From contig SMMW01000622.1 in assembly GCA_004794655.1 (NCBI GenBank), forward strand, positions 4,711,501 to 4,775,500: DNA of 64,000 bases, given 5' to 3'. The translations under genes and the position numbers were made by a program. The notes beneath the pieces are model-generated. The model had not been told where the DNA came from. It ran no database searches and was given only the letters and a program-made list of their open reading frames with translations. Positions 54,383 to 64,000 of this stretch are shown here, one piece after another. The first letter of the stretch is position 1, and every line of letters begins with the position of its first letter. The stretch comes from Marisa cornuarietis (lineage: Eukaryota > Mollusca > Gastropoda > Architaenioglossa > Ampullariidae).

Positions 54383-54640
54383 CTATAAGACTTCTCTTCT
54401 CTTTCAACTAGAGGAGCGTCCATGAAACCTATAGCAATTAATGTTCAAAGGCGAGCAATTAAAGCAGTGTTACTAAAAACAAAATTACAGCCAAATGACC
54501 TTGATCACCTCTCTGGAAGTCCTTCCTCTGACAAACAGATTACAATTTGACAAATGTATCTTCATTTATAAAATACTAATGGGTAAACTGTCCCCCAGAC
54601 TTTCTTTGCTATTTTCCTTTAAGTTGCATGAGGGACTCTC

Positions 54641-55585
54641 ACCGATAGAAATGGAGATGTAATACTCATGAAGAGTTTTTCAGTCATCCTTAGGCACAAT
54701 GAGAGGGACAATGACAATTCTTTATTAACAAGGGTGCTAGAGTAGCAAGACTTTTTTTTTCATCTTTCATCATTACTCAACCAGGTTGGGAGTTTTCCAC
54801 ACAGTAGGGGTTGAATAATTGAAGCTGAACAAAGGGGAATCAACCTATCTAACTACTCCACCCACCAACCTCTCTATCCCACCCTCCTTCTCTCTCTCTC
54901 ACACACACAAATGTATCAATAAAATAAGAAAATGAAGTAACGATCAAAGTTTAATCTCAGAAAAGGGAATATGAAAGTTTTAGAAATTAAATTTCAAACC
55001 AAAAAAATGCTGTGTGAATAGTATCTTTTAACTTTCCCTTTCATTACAATTTGCACAAGAAAATGCATGCAATGTTGCAAGCAAAGATCAGTGAAGAATA
55101 GACACAAAAGACAAACTGTAGCAAGCAAACTGCCTTCCAGTTTATCAGCCCAGCAGCAGAATGTATTTACACGATGCATCCTTACAACATGTCTGAATAC
55201 AGCTGCAACACGTTGATGTTTCAAGTGAAGCAAGATGATTTTTCTTCTCTCTTCCTAAAACATGATGCAGCATCTTATATATTTTAGGCTAATCACCAGA
55301 AAACAATGAAATGTCAAAAGTCACCGCTCCATAAGCTTCTTATAAAAGTTCTTAGCTACTGATGGCAAGAAAAGCAGTCGTAAATGTCAGGGTAGTGAAT
55401 TAGTTCTGACTTATTGTATTCTTGAATCAGTGTAAGAAACCAGTCCATCATTCATGTGACAGCAGGTAAACTGTTCATAGCACACGCACTTCTGGGCTAC
55501 TTTCAAAGTACTGAAGCAAATTCTGGTCACAGCATCAATCTGATGTGGAATTTCTCCAGTTTCTTCCAGAAAATGATTAGTAGCA
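54641..55585 (-). other. COPS3 3' UTR and downstream DNA with an inverted LINE tail
   Basis: About 54690-54750 is a minus-strand scrap of the CR1/L2-like tail (GACAATTCTTTATTAACAAG on the plus strand). For COPS3, an ATTAAA signal on the minus strand at about 54950-54955 is a candidate end of transcript. Nothing else recognisable. Confidence 0.35.
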
Positions 55586-58500
55586 TTAGAAACTCTGGCC
55601 TTTGCTGCTGCTGCTACTGCTGGATGCTGGCATATCTTCATCATGGATTCCACTCACCTGTCACATTAAGCAAATCTGAACTCTGATGTTATCAAAACAT
55701 GACTCAAAAGTTGAAGACTATAGATATTAACAATTCATCTATCACATTATATTGCTATTCAGGTGGAAGCCCTAACTTCCTTTTTCTTCTACCCTGAATG
55801 TTTATCAACTTTTAGAGAATGCTAAGTCACCTTTACCCCTGGCACATCTATTGGCCCTATTCAGAAACCTTCAACTTATTTTAAAACAAACATTCTACAA
55901 GTCTATTTGCAATTATTCAAGAATTCAAAATAAGCATTGAGGTGAAGACCTATGTCTCGGTACACATAAAACCCAAATACAAGAAACAAAACAATGCTTG
56001 CATGCAAAAACAGAATCTCACTAACTGCAACTAACCTTCTGAACATACTGTGGATTGACTGCAATTTCTCTGTCCATCTCTCTCAACTTTTCATCCATTT
56101 TGATGCACTTCTGCATCTGCAAAGCAAAACAAGAAGCCCAAAAATGACAATCATTAAGACTGTCATGGATGCTGATCATACAAACAGAAAAATGAAATAG
56201 TAAGTCCAAACGGGTATGGATTTCTACGAGTGTACATAACCCGGATTTAAAAAAAAAAAGTCATAAAACACAAATGCTATTTCTCTTTCTCCAAAAATGA
56301 TTGCTCTAAAAGATGCCATCATAAGCAGTAGAATGGAAAAGAAATTAAACACACAATGCCAGGAATAATATCTTATTTTTCAGACTGCGTTTCTTGGACC
56401 AGAGTGTAAATAATAAATTCCTAAGATATCTTACAAGAAGAGATGTGTATTCCACAAGAACTGTCAGAATATGTCAAAGCTTGTCTCAAGAAAGCGAAAC
56501 CAAAATGTGATGGTATACAAATTGCTAACCTCCCTGTCAAGGTCCAAAAGCATGCTTGGACTGTTGTACTTCTCTGGGTTGTCATGGAAACGAACCATCC
56601 CATCCTTCTGATTGATAGTGGCAAAAATTTCTCCATCGTTGATCTGAAAATTGTTATCAGTATGATTAATAAACTTACTATGTTGAAAAAACACTATGTA
56701 CTGTAGTACCTATGCCACTTTACATCAAGGGAAGCAAAGTTTCAACCTGTAATTTTTTATTTTAATAAACATGTCAAACACACATAAAACTTTTGTTGAT
56801 CACTATTCCTGCGTTATTTATTTTTCTCTTTTCCTATAGCAGGATAAATAAAAATATAAGATGTATTTTCAGGAACTCTTACCATGTGAAGAACATATTT
56901 TTCTGCTTCCCCAGGGCCAGAGAGTTGAACTCTGTTGGCCATATCAGACAGTGACAATGTAAGAAACGTCTAAGAAAGAAACACAATAGATAAGATCACT
57001 GACAAAATCTTTGTAAGAGCTACAGTATTACATCGCCTCAAGAAAAGCACAACATTGAAAATCATAGAAGAAGGAAAACATTTCTTTAGCAACAATAAAT
57101 AAAGAAAAAGACCTCTCATGATACAAAGAAGCTGCCTTATTTAGCAAATATATTAAGAAAGAAACAATGATTAGCCTAAGACAAATAGACTTTAATAACC
57201 ATACCTTAGTCAGTCTCTGGATGTTTTTCTTGAACATCGAAGTAACACACTGCTTAACTAAACCCATGTTGTTGTCCTGTAAAAATGAATTTTCTTTAAA
57301 TTAAATTCAACTTAAACTGCAAAGGAATCATAAATCAACTAAGGTGGTCCACAAAGTAAACAGTTAAATGTAAAATGTACTCACACGTGTGAAAGCTTCA
57401 CTATGTTTTGTCACAGCTGCTCGTACCTCTGCTGGATTATTAGTTGCATAGGCATTTGCTAAATCATGATAGGCCTGACACAATGGCTGCAAAACATGGA
57501 ATTTTGGATACACAGCCTTCACTTATTTTAAAACAATGTTTGCAGTAACAAAGGATCCATAGCAATAGCTAAGTGTTTGAAAAGAAAGATTAAACACCAT
57601 AGGAAGAATCATGGTCTAGCACATTAAATCTTAAATGTTTCCCCATGACAGTAAGTGTCTTTAAAATTCCTTTTCATCTTTGAAAGAGGTGTATTCCAGA
57701 TGTTTAATTCCTACAACAGGTAAACAGCACTGCCCTTCATTTTTAAATTTAATATTTATAATATTTAAATTTATAAAGCTTTGCTTGAAAAACTTACTTT
57801 AATATACCTAGCAACGATCTGTGGAGCATACTTTGGTAAAGATGGAATCTGAAGAAAAAGTATAAGTAGATTTTACACACACACACACACACACAGAAAA
57901 AAAGAAAAATTCAAAGCAAATATCAATGTTGGCACTAAATCCAGACTGTTTCTACACTACATCAATTTTAGTTTGTGAAAAAGCTGATAAAAGGCATTAT
58001 TTGAGAGTTTAGGCTTGTTAAAGACCATAAATTTTGTTACTAGAATATGCAGAAGCAAAATAAGATGCTTTATTTAGCCAAATCTTGATGCAACCTAAAT
58101 AAGTTTGAATCATCAACATCAAGTTCTACTAATAACTAAATAAGTACATGGAAAAGCAGTACCATGAAAAACGAGACCAAAACAGAGCTGTAAAAGCAAT
58201 GCTGGTATATAAGTAACCATACAGACAGGAATATAATAAAAAGAAAAGAAAGGCAGGTACCTACCTTCCCTTGTACAATTAATGCCACTAGAATAAATTT
58301 TTTATAGGCTTCCATCATTATATGGCTCACTGCCATACTTGGTGTTGTCACAGCCTAGGAGAAACATAAACATATTTTTTTAAACTGATTATTGAGAACA
58401 TGCTATGTTTATCACATAAATTTCTCTCCAGAGCTTTCTCAAAATGAGATCTTCAAATTACATAAAAAATTGAAAATAATTGCTAGAGAATTTATGAACT

Positions 58501-61500
58501 AAAATTACTGAGCAATGTAATGTATTTTCCATATCCTTACTGAAACAGCTTGCTAATAAAGACAAATAAAAAGGTAGAACTTACCATTTCAAAGAAATAG
58601 AGAGCTCTGGTGTAGATCTTTAGTGCTGTGTAAATCATTCCTCCATAGTAGAAGTAAAGCAGGAAATCTTTAGCATCATAATGACCTCCCTAGCATTTAG
58701 ATAAACAGACACACAGAGCTGAATGCTATAGGTAAATTATATTATAAAGTGAATACATTTACACACCAGCTAAATGCAGCGTTTACTGCCTCAGATTTGT
58801 TTCTACATAAAATAACCAACAGTTTAAAGTATTTTAAGAGAACACTGTCAGGCTGTCACCAAATCAGACACCAATGAAGCAGCAGTCTTGAAACATATTT
58901 CATGCAATTTTTCCAAAGTCATTAAGAAAAAGTGTTTGTCTAGTGCCTACAACATTTGTACCAATGGAAGGTCCTGCATAATTAGTGGTCTTGGTTTATT
59001 TTATTTATTTACTTAGTTATTTTTAGTCTGCCTGAATATGACATAAGCACCTGGGTAACCACATCCCACCACTTCCTCATTTCTTCCGCTTCTTGAGCTT
59101 CCTTCTTAAAAGCATCATTAACAGTTTAGAGACCCAATAAAAGTGTATAACTTACCTCACGACTTATATCTGTTATGTCTACATCTAAGAACTGGAGAGC
59201 AGGTTTCAAGTTTTTTGACAACAGGCAAAGCTAAGAAAGAAAAGCAAAGCTATACACTTGTTTCTAAATATAGAAAAAAAACTATAGTCTCTCACATATA
59301 AGAGTGCATTAGAAATGATACACTTCATATGCCTTTAAAAAAAAGAAAATAGGAGAGACACACACACAATAATTTTTTTAATTTAATATTTTTTAATTTT
59401 TAGTCTTGCTACTAATTTTTTGAAAGGCTTTTTAAGCCCTTCTTTCCTGTACATCATTTTCAGTTTTAATATATGATCACAAACTCAAGATAAATATCTT
59501 CATCTCCATTTTACATTAATGAGGGAGGTCAATCTCAAACAGCTAGAAAACGTACATTTAAGGATGCTGCCTTTCTTAACCCTCTGATCTTAAATAATAC
59601 AGGACATTTTTCTGACATGTATTTTTCATTTTTGTAAAAAAAAAAATCCCACAAAGCATTTGCAATTGCCTTTACCTGGCAAAGATCTGAATGGATTGAT
59701 GTTAACTGTGCTGGATATAACTGGATCTTTTGAATTGCCCTCACTAAAATGGACAAACCTCTTGCAGGCTGAAAATGAGAAAAGTACAGAGGAAAAAAAT
59801 AACATACCAAGATGATTTTATTACCTGTCTTATCATTATTAACATGTGAAATTCCTATAGCACACAGGTTTCTAAGTTTTTACAGTTACAATATTACAGT
59901 TTTCTCACCTGCTTCCTTTCTACAATTTGAAGAGTAAACTTGTGACACAACTCTGCAACTGTAATAATGCAAAGAAATATATGCTATGTTTAAAGCTTTA
60001 TGTAAAAGACTAAAACTATTACAAACCATAAAATACTACAATAATCCGCGCAAATGTTTCAAAACAGATGAGTCGTTAACTATAAAAACAGATCTGCAAA
60101 GTATGGCCTTGAAGATAGAACTTTTCACAGGGAACAGTTGTATAATGCTAAAATGTTATATTAATAATAATATCATCTAAAAAGTTATAAGTGATATTTA
60201 AAAAAATTCACTATTGAAATTTTTCATGCAGATTAAGAATTCTCTCTCCTTCATGCATGCATATATACAAATATATATATATATATTACAAATATATATA
60301 AATACAAATCTCCTGCTCCACTCTCCCTCCCACCCATGAGACATAATTTAAGCGTCAAACTAATATATCAATCATGTGAAAAAAGACTAAAGCAATAATT
60401 TTTATGTTAAAAAATACTTACAGCTTTCTAAAGCGTATCTAGCTTGTTCACCATTGCAAGAGGTAATAAATTCTTGTATCTGTACAAAAAGTGTCTCAAA
60501 GTCGGGAATAGATTGTTGATTTAGCTTCATCACACTGCAAAATGAAGATGGTAAATGCCAACAAACCAAAATAGCACCAGCAAAAGGAAACACTAATGCC
60601 ACACAAAAACTGAAATCGCTAGTTTATAAATGAACAGTTAACAATTATTATACTATATAGAAAAAAGAGTAAACTGATGTCAACTTTCAATTTTTATGAA
60701 AAAGTATGTCTAGTTCCTCAATGAAAATAATGACAATGATAATTCTTTATTAACCAGAGGTAAAGTAAGCAAAACATGTTTTTTCCATTTAGCCCTAGCC
60801 CTTTACGGGGGAAGAATAAGCTAAGTAATTAAAGTAATTCAGTACTAAAAGAATAAGTAGTAATAAACATAAGGTGAGATATCAAAAGAAAGAGGAAGGT
60901 GACTATGTACAAAAGTGGTGGTTAAAACAGATATTTACAAGGGTCCTGGGGTTGGGAGGTATCTCTAATGTTTATGGTTTAGATATGTCTACCTAGCAGC
61001 CTCCACTGTCACAGTAACTAAAAGCTGTGCTTGTGATGCCTGCAACTGCATGTGAAATGTTCAAAATGTGGATGAAGATGGCAATCACTTCAAAAGACAA
61101 CCGAAGGCATTATTTCATCTGTTTCTAAATTCCTTCTCTTTTATTTTTCTATATAACCAAATTTCATTAAAAATTCCTTTTGAGTTCTAGACACATCACA
61201 CTCAAAAATAAACAAATATATTACACACAGGATTCCCATCACACCAATAGAATGTTGCTGGTAGTCCAGAGTGGCTAACACATTATCTAGATGTGCTGCA
61301 TTCTTTCCAAGCATTTCCATGTTCTTTGATATGAACTCCACCAAGGCAGTGAAGTTGCCTGAAAATATTTGAAAATATCAAGAAACTTTTGACCAGAGTT
61401 TGTGATTGAAGAATTTACACAATATGTGTAACTATCAGAAACGATTTCAGATTTGATCAAAAGTTCCATTTTATGCTAAAAATCCTGAAAAAGGAAAAAT

Positions 61501-62554
61501 GATTGTGAAAGACATAAAATTTAAATTAAATGTTGCTTGTTTTAAATGATATCCACTGATTAGTCTTCACGTCACTACAGTATCTGCTGGGCAGTTACCT
61601 TGAAGCAGAGACTAAGTTTGTTGCAGGTAATATTTTAAGCAGACTGCTGTTAAATAAAAACTATTATTATTTTATCTTATACTGTAATGATGTTCAGACG
61701 AAGCAATCTTTTCCCTTCTTCTTGCTGACATCCAGTAATTCCCAGGAAGACCATTACATGTAATCCTGTATGCCAGCAGGAACAAAGCACGGAAGCATGG
61801 AGCTATATACCTCGTGCAGGGGTATTAAATAAAGGAAATGTGAGATCTGCATCCTTTATGTTAATTATGGGGGAGCAGGATAGAGAAGAATTGAACTCCA
61901 CAACCTGATAAGATTCTAGCTTTATCATTTAAGCTGGTAAACAAACCACAGCATGTTAGCTACTATGGGCAGGCTTCATGATTATCAGCATGATTATCAT
62001 TTTTTAAATGCCTACATATTCCACAAAAGCAATGTTTGACTTAACAACTGATAAAAAATATAATAGTTAACAGGCGAACACTTTCCATTAACATCACAAT
62101 CTTCTGACAACTTCTGGTATTATCTTGTTAAATGACAATGTTTATTGTTGATCATTTGTCAAAACAGCATTCCCCTAAACGAAATAACCTACATTATACC
62201 AAAAGCCCCCATTCATTGACTGGTATAATGGATCTAAATGATCATGCATCTTTATGCAACAATAAACTATATATTGTATGCTAGCGTCTCTCTCTAACAA
62301 CATGATTTGAACCCAGTGTATCAATGATAAACATTCAACATTTCTGATTTTCTCTCCCTTGGCTGCACAACAGTTTAGTTACGACTGAAACAGCACTACT
62401 GTCAGTGGCTAATAATGGAGTTTGAAAGATGTGTTTATTCTCATTATAGGTTTTTCTGATTAAAATAATACTAAATTTCTCAACAACGGGGAAAACTACC
62501 TTGAGATGAAAGAGTTTGGACAGTGGTAACATACTGCTCAAGAGCGGCCGCCAT
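55586..62554 (-). CDS. COPS3: COP9 signalosome subunit 3 (complete, fifteen coding exons)
   Basis: PCI-domain subunit of the COP9 signalosome, which removes NEDD8 from cullin-RING ubiquitin ligases. Exons: 62554-62500, 61358-61229, 60534-60422, 59958-59909, 59768-59676, 59230-59156, 58689-58585, 58354-58265, 57848-57798, 57486-57385, 57276-57205, 56969-56883, 56643-56530, 56116-56036, 55657-55586; total 1290 nt, 429 aa (human 423). It starts [18 protein letters not shown] (human MASALEQFVNSVRQLSAQ). Other diagnostic blocks: [105 protein letters not shown] and [11 protein letters not shown]. The PCI/winged-helix part covers roughly residues 200-365. The C-terminal tail is serine-rich (a run of seven). 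Introns carry a LINE tail and a probable SINE. Confidence 0.96.
57879..57895. repeat. (AC)n microsatellite
   Basis: Short AC run in a COPS3 intron; other short AC or AT runs in the window are at 24231-24247, 46678-46696, 52741-52760 and 60270-60288. Confidence 0.75.
60728..60985 (-). mobile_element. CR1/L2-like LINE 3' tail in COPS3 intron 2
   Basis: Read on the minus strand it matches the 3' UTR at 46.66-46.86 kb (CCACTTTTGTACATAGTCAC, TTACTTAGCTTATTCTTCCC, GGGCTAAATGGAAAAAACAT) and ends TAATAAAGAATTATCATTGT. Non-coding fragment only. Confidence 0.72.
61840..61970 (-). repeat. Probable tRNA-derived SINE fragment in COPS3 intron 1
   Basis: Minus strand: GCTTAAATGATAAAGCTAGA … GGTTGTGGAGTTCAATTCTT resembles degenerate A and B boxes at tRNA-like spacing, followed by a C-rich stretch. 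Boundaries and family are not established. Confidence 0.35.
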
Positions 62555-62741
62555 TTTAGATTGATGTGACCGCTTATGAATTATAGTAAAGACGTATTGA
62601 TAAAAAGTAACTTAAAGTGATAATTTGTGAAAATAAAAAACTCGGAAACTATAAAACAAAATTTACAAAATTAAAAGTGATAGTGATATGCTTGATATAG
62701 TTTACAAAATTTGTTTTTATCCTTAAGAGATCTAGCAGACG
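62555..62741. promoter_or_regulatory. Short head-to-head promoter between COPS3 and the nucleotidase
   Basis: Only 187 bp separate the COPS3 start codon from the first candidate start of the plus-strand gene (349 bp to the second), so the two genes must share a bidirectional promoter. The stretch is AT-rich; a CGGCCGCC patch overlaps the COPS3 start. No specific factor site is claimed. Confidence 0.5.
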
Positions 62742-63113
62742 ATGAAATGGGCTGTAGAGTGCATTCCCTTGACAGATGGTGCAATGGTTGTGTATGGTTT
62801 ATTCAGGAATTTTACTTTAAGAACTCGCCTTTGGAAAAATTCAGAAAAGTTTTTATTCTCATCATATTCCATTTCTTTACGGAGCTCAACCAGAGAAGAA
62901 ACAATGTCAAGAAGATCAAGGGCTGGAAAATATGACAAGTCTAAAGTAAAACTTCGGGTGCTAGTGGACATGGACATGGTGTTGTGTGACTTCGAAAGAT
63001 ATTTTCTGGAAGTGTATCAAAAGAAATTTCCCGGTGAACCCTTTATTCCTTTAGAAGATCGCAAAACTTTTTACGTTCGAGATGAGTATGCAAAATTACG
63101 TGCAGATTTGCCA
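62742..63113 (+). CDS. NT5M: 5'(3')-deoxyribonucleotidase, first coding exon
   Basis: HAD-superfamily phosphatase that dephosphorylates deoxyribonucleoside monophosphates (cytosolic NT5C or mitochondrial NT5M type). The exon ends at a phase-0 donor (TTGCCA|GTACGT, 63113). The second candidate start (62904, MSRRSRAGKYDKSK) leads straight into VKLRVLVDMDMVLCDFERYF. Further matches to the human enzymes are FPGEPFIPLEDRKTFYVRDE and YAKLRADLP. The first candidate start (62742) adds 54 residues, rich in basic and hydroxyl residues with few acidic ones, which could be a mitochondrial leader; whether it is used is undecided. Motif I reads DMDMV instead of the usual DMDGV; both aspartates remain. Motifs II and III lie beyond the right edge. 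NT5C and NT5M cannot be separated here; the symbol follows the COPS3 linkage. Confidence 0.85.
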
Positions 63114-63169
63114 GTACGTAATAGCTCTCGCTAATGCATCTTTTTTTCTTCTTCCTTCGTTCTTTCAGT

Positions 63170-63405
63170 GAGCTGTTGTTGTTGCTTATTTAGTTGGAAA
63201 GTGTCACCTTGCGGTGATTTCGCACTATGGGGGGAAAGGGAGGGGGAGGAAACCGGAGTACCCGGAGAAAACCCCCGCCGCCCAGCCCTGCGAACAGGTG
63301 TCACATACAGAGAGTGTCCCGAGACGAGATCTGAACCCTGAGCCGCTCACTGCAGTGGTGACAAGCGAGTGTTTTAACCACTACACTACCGGGGGCCCAC
63401 TCAGT
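63170..63405 (-). repeat. tRNA-derived SINE
   Basis: On the minus strand it starts GGGCCCCCGGTAGTGTAGTG then GTTAAAACACTCGC (A box) and has GGGTTCAGATCTCG (B box) about 35 bp later. The body contains TTTTCTCCGGGTACTCCGGT followed by TTCCTCCCCC, a segment widely shared among invertebrate SINEs. The head looks well preserved, so the copy may be fairly recent. Confidence 0.78.
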
Positions 63406-63589
63406 GAGCTGAGTGTTCGCTTAATTCCTTTATAGAGCAGCCAGAAAGATAGCCAGACCTGTTATGTGCAAAGGGGAATAATGCCTGATGTCCAGTTACT
63501 ATCATAGGTTATATGGGGAACAATTTCAATCACATTTGCTCAACCAATAACAGTCGTTTTGAGTTGATCAATAGAAAAGCCTCTGCATT

Positions 63590-63845
63590 GACCACCTTCC
63601 AAGGTATCCTGAAGAGTGTCATACCAGGTGACATGGCTGAACCAGACCAGCTTGTGCTGGTTCATGGTTGTCAGAATTAAGAGGCTTCTGGTTGCCAACA
63701 TGGATGGATGCCATATACTATGTACTAAAGTTATTGGTTTTGCATTCCTTGTAGGAGATTCAATCGCAATGGTTCAGTCAGAGCAGTTTTCATAGGCACT
63801 TGTTCTCAGATGCCTGGATTCTTCACTCAAGATTCTTCATTGTCA
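63590..63845 (-). mobile_element. RTE-type LINE fragment, C-terminal end
   Basis: Plus-strand sequence parallels 53200-53430: CCTGAAGAGTGTCATACCAG against CAAGGTGTCATGCCGGGTCA, GTTATTGGTTTTGCATTCCT against GTTGGTTTTATGTTCTTTTT, and GGCACTTGTTCTCAGATGCC against GGCACTTGTTCTCAAATGCT. It is therefore the same minus-strand RTE family as the fragment inside the hAT element, truncated and decayed. Confidence 0.72.
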
Positions 63846-64000
63846 AGAGCATGATGTAGATACCAGAATCAACCCTTTTTTCTCCTGCATGTTACCTTCT
63901 CTGATAAAACATGTGTCCAATGCTGTAAGGAGAGTTAAGGTGTTTAAAGAACTATAACCAATTAGTGGTTCAGTGATGTAGAAAATAGATGTCCATTTTG

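Larger units (their letters stand above)
52627..54640 (+). mobile_element. CR1/L2-like LINE copy B, split by a hAT insertion
   Basis: The left piece is 52627-52654 (TTGACTACGCCTCCACCCTC…), and the right piece resumes at 54391 with ACTAGAGGAGCGTCCATGAA…. In the uninterrupted copy these are adjacent (46230-46290: GATTACGCATCTACCCTATG then CTAGTGGAGCTTCCATGAAA). The intervening DNA is the hAT element at 52655-54382. Confidence 0.72.
63114..64000 (+). other. First intron of the nucleotidase gene (partial)
   Basis: Begins at the donor 63114 and runs off the right edge. It holds a SINE (about 63170-63405) and an RTE fragment (about 63590-63845). No second exon of the nucleotidase was found before the edge. 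Confidence 0.6.

Noticed and set aside
63355..63405. A tRNA gene on the minus strand
   Set aside because: A and B boxes are present but no full cloverleaf can be drawn and the sequence continues into a SINE body.

Overview
The window is animal nuclear DNA. Its genes are split by short exons with GT/AG introns, and the gaps are AT-rich and full of transposable-element relics. The gene set is metazoan (Fringe, Miro, COP9 subunit 3, syntaxin-8). The repeats (RTE, jockey-like and CR1/L2-like LINEs, tRNA-derived SINEs, hAT, Tigger and piggyBac-like elements) suggest a mollusc, probably a gastropod. That taxon call is an inference; no species-specific marker was seen.

Layout. 1-1704 (-): first three coding exons of syntaxin-8, running off the left edge. 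1705-2412: shared promoter. 2413-11333 (+): complete ten-exon Fringe glycosyltransferase gene, with a Tigger-like element in intron 8 and a 3 kb antisense RTE LINE in intron 9. 14881-15091: a 211-bp MITE. 15792-20256 (+): complete two-exon SLC35D-type nucleotide-sugar transporter with a 1.7 kb hAT element in its intron. About 22.2-29.95 kb: a graveyard of mobile elements (jockey-like LINE, hAT transposase, RTE endonuclease). 32993-51025 (-): complete twenty-exon Miro (RHOT) gene with LINEs and MITEs in its introns. 51.7-54.8 kb: nested LINE/hAT/RTE insertions. 55586-62554 (-): complete fifteen-exon COPS3 gene. 62742-63113 (+): first exon of a 5'(3')-deoxyribonucleotidase running off the right edge, with a SINE and an RTE scrap in its intron.

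Exon chains were built by joining translated segments at GT/AG sites. For the four complete genes the summed coding length is a multiple of three and every junction keeps phase: Fringe 382 aa, SLC35D 383 aa, Miro 616 aa from the conserved methionine (620 from the first ATG), COPS3 429 aa. These lengths match the families.

How the genes relate. Fringe adds GlcNAc to O-fucose on Notch in the Golgi, and the next gene encodes a transporter of the family that supplies nucleotide sugars to that compartment. Syntaxin-8 and Fringe are head to head, as are COPS3 and the deoxyribonucleotidase. The second pair is also adjacent in human (COPS3-NT5M, 17p11.2), so it looks like old conserved linkage. I found no previously undescribed biological system. 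The most unusual items are a chimeric ORF joining a jockey-like reverse transcriptase to a hAT transposase fragment, a two-copy MITE family with clear ends, a possible Miro cassette exon at the site where vertebrate RHOT1 is alternatively spliced, and an altered catalytic motif in the nucleotidase.
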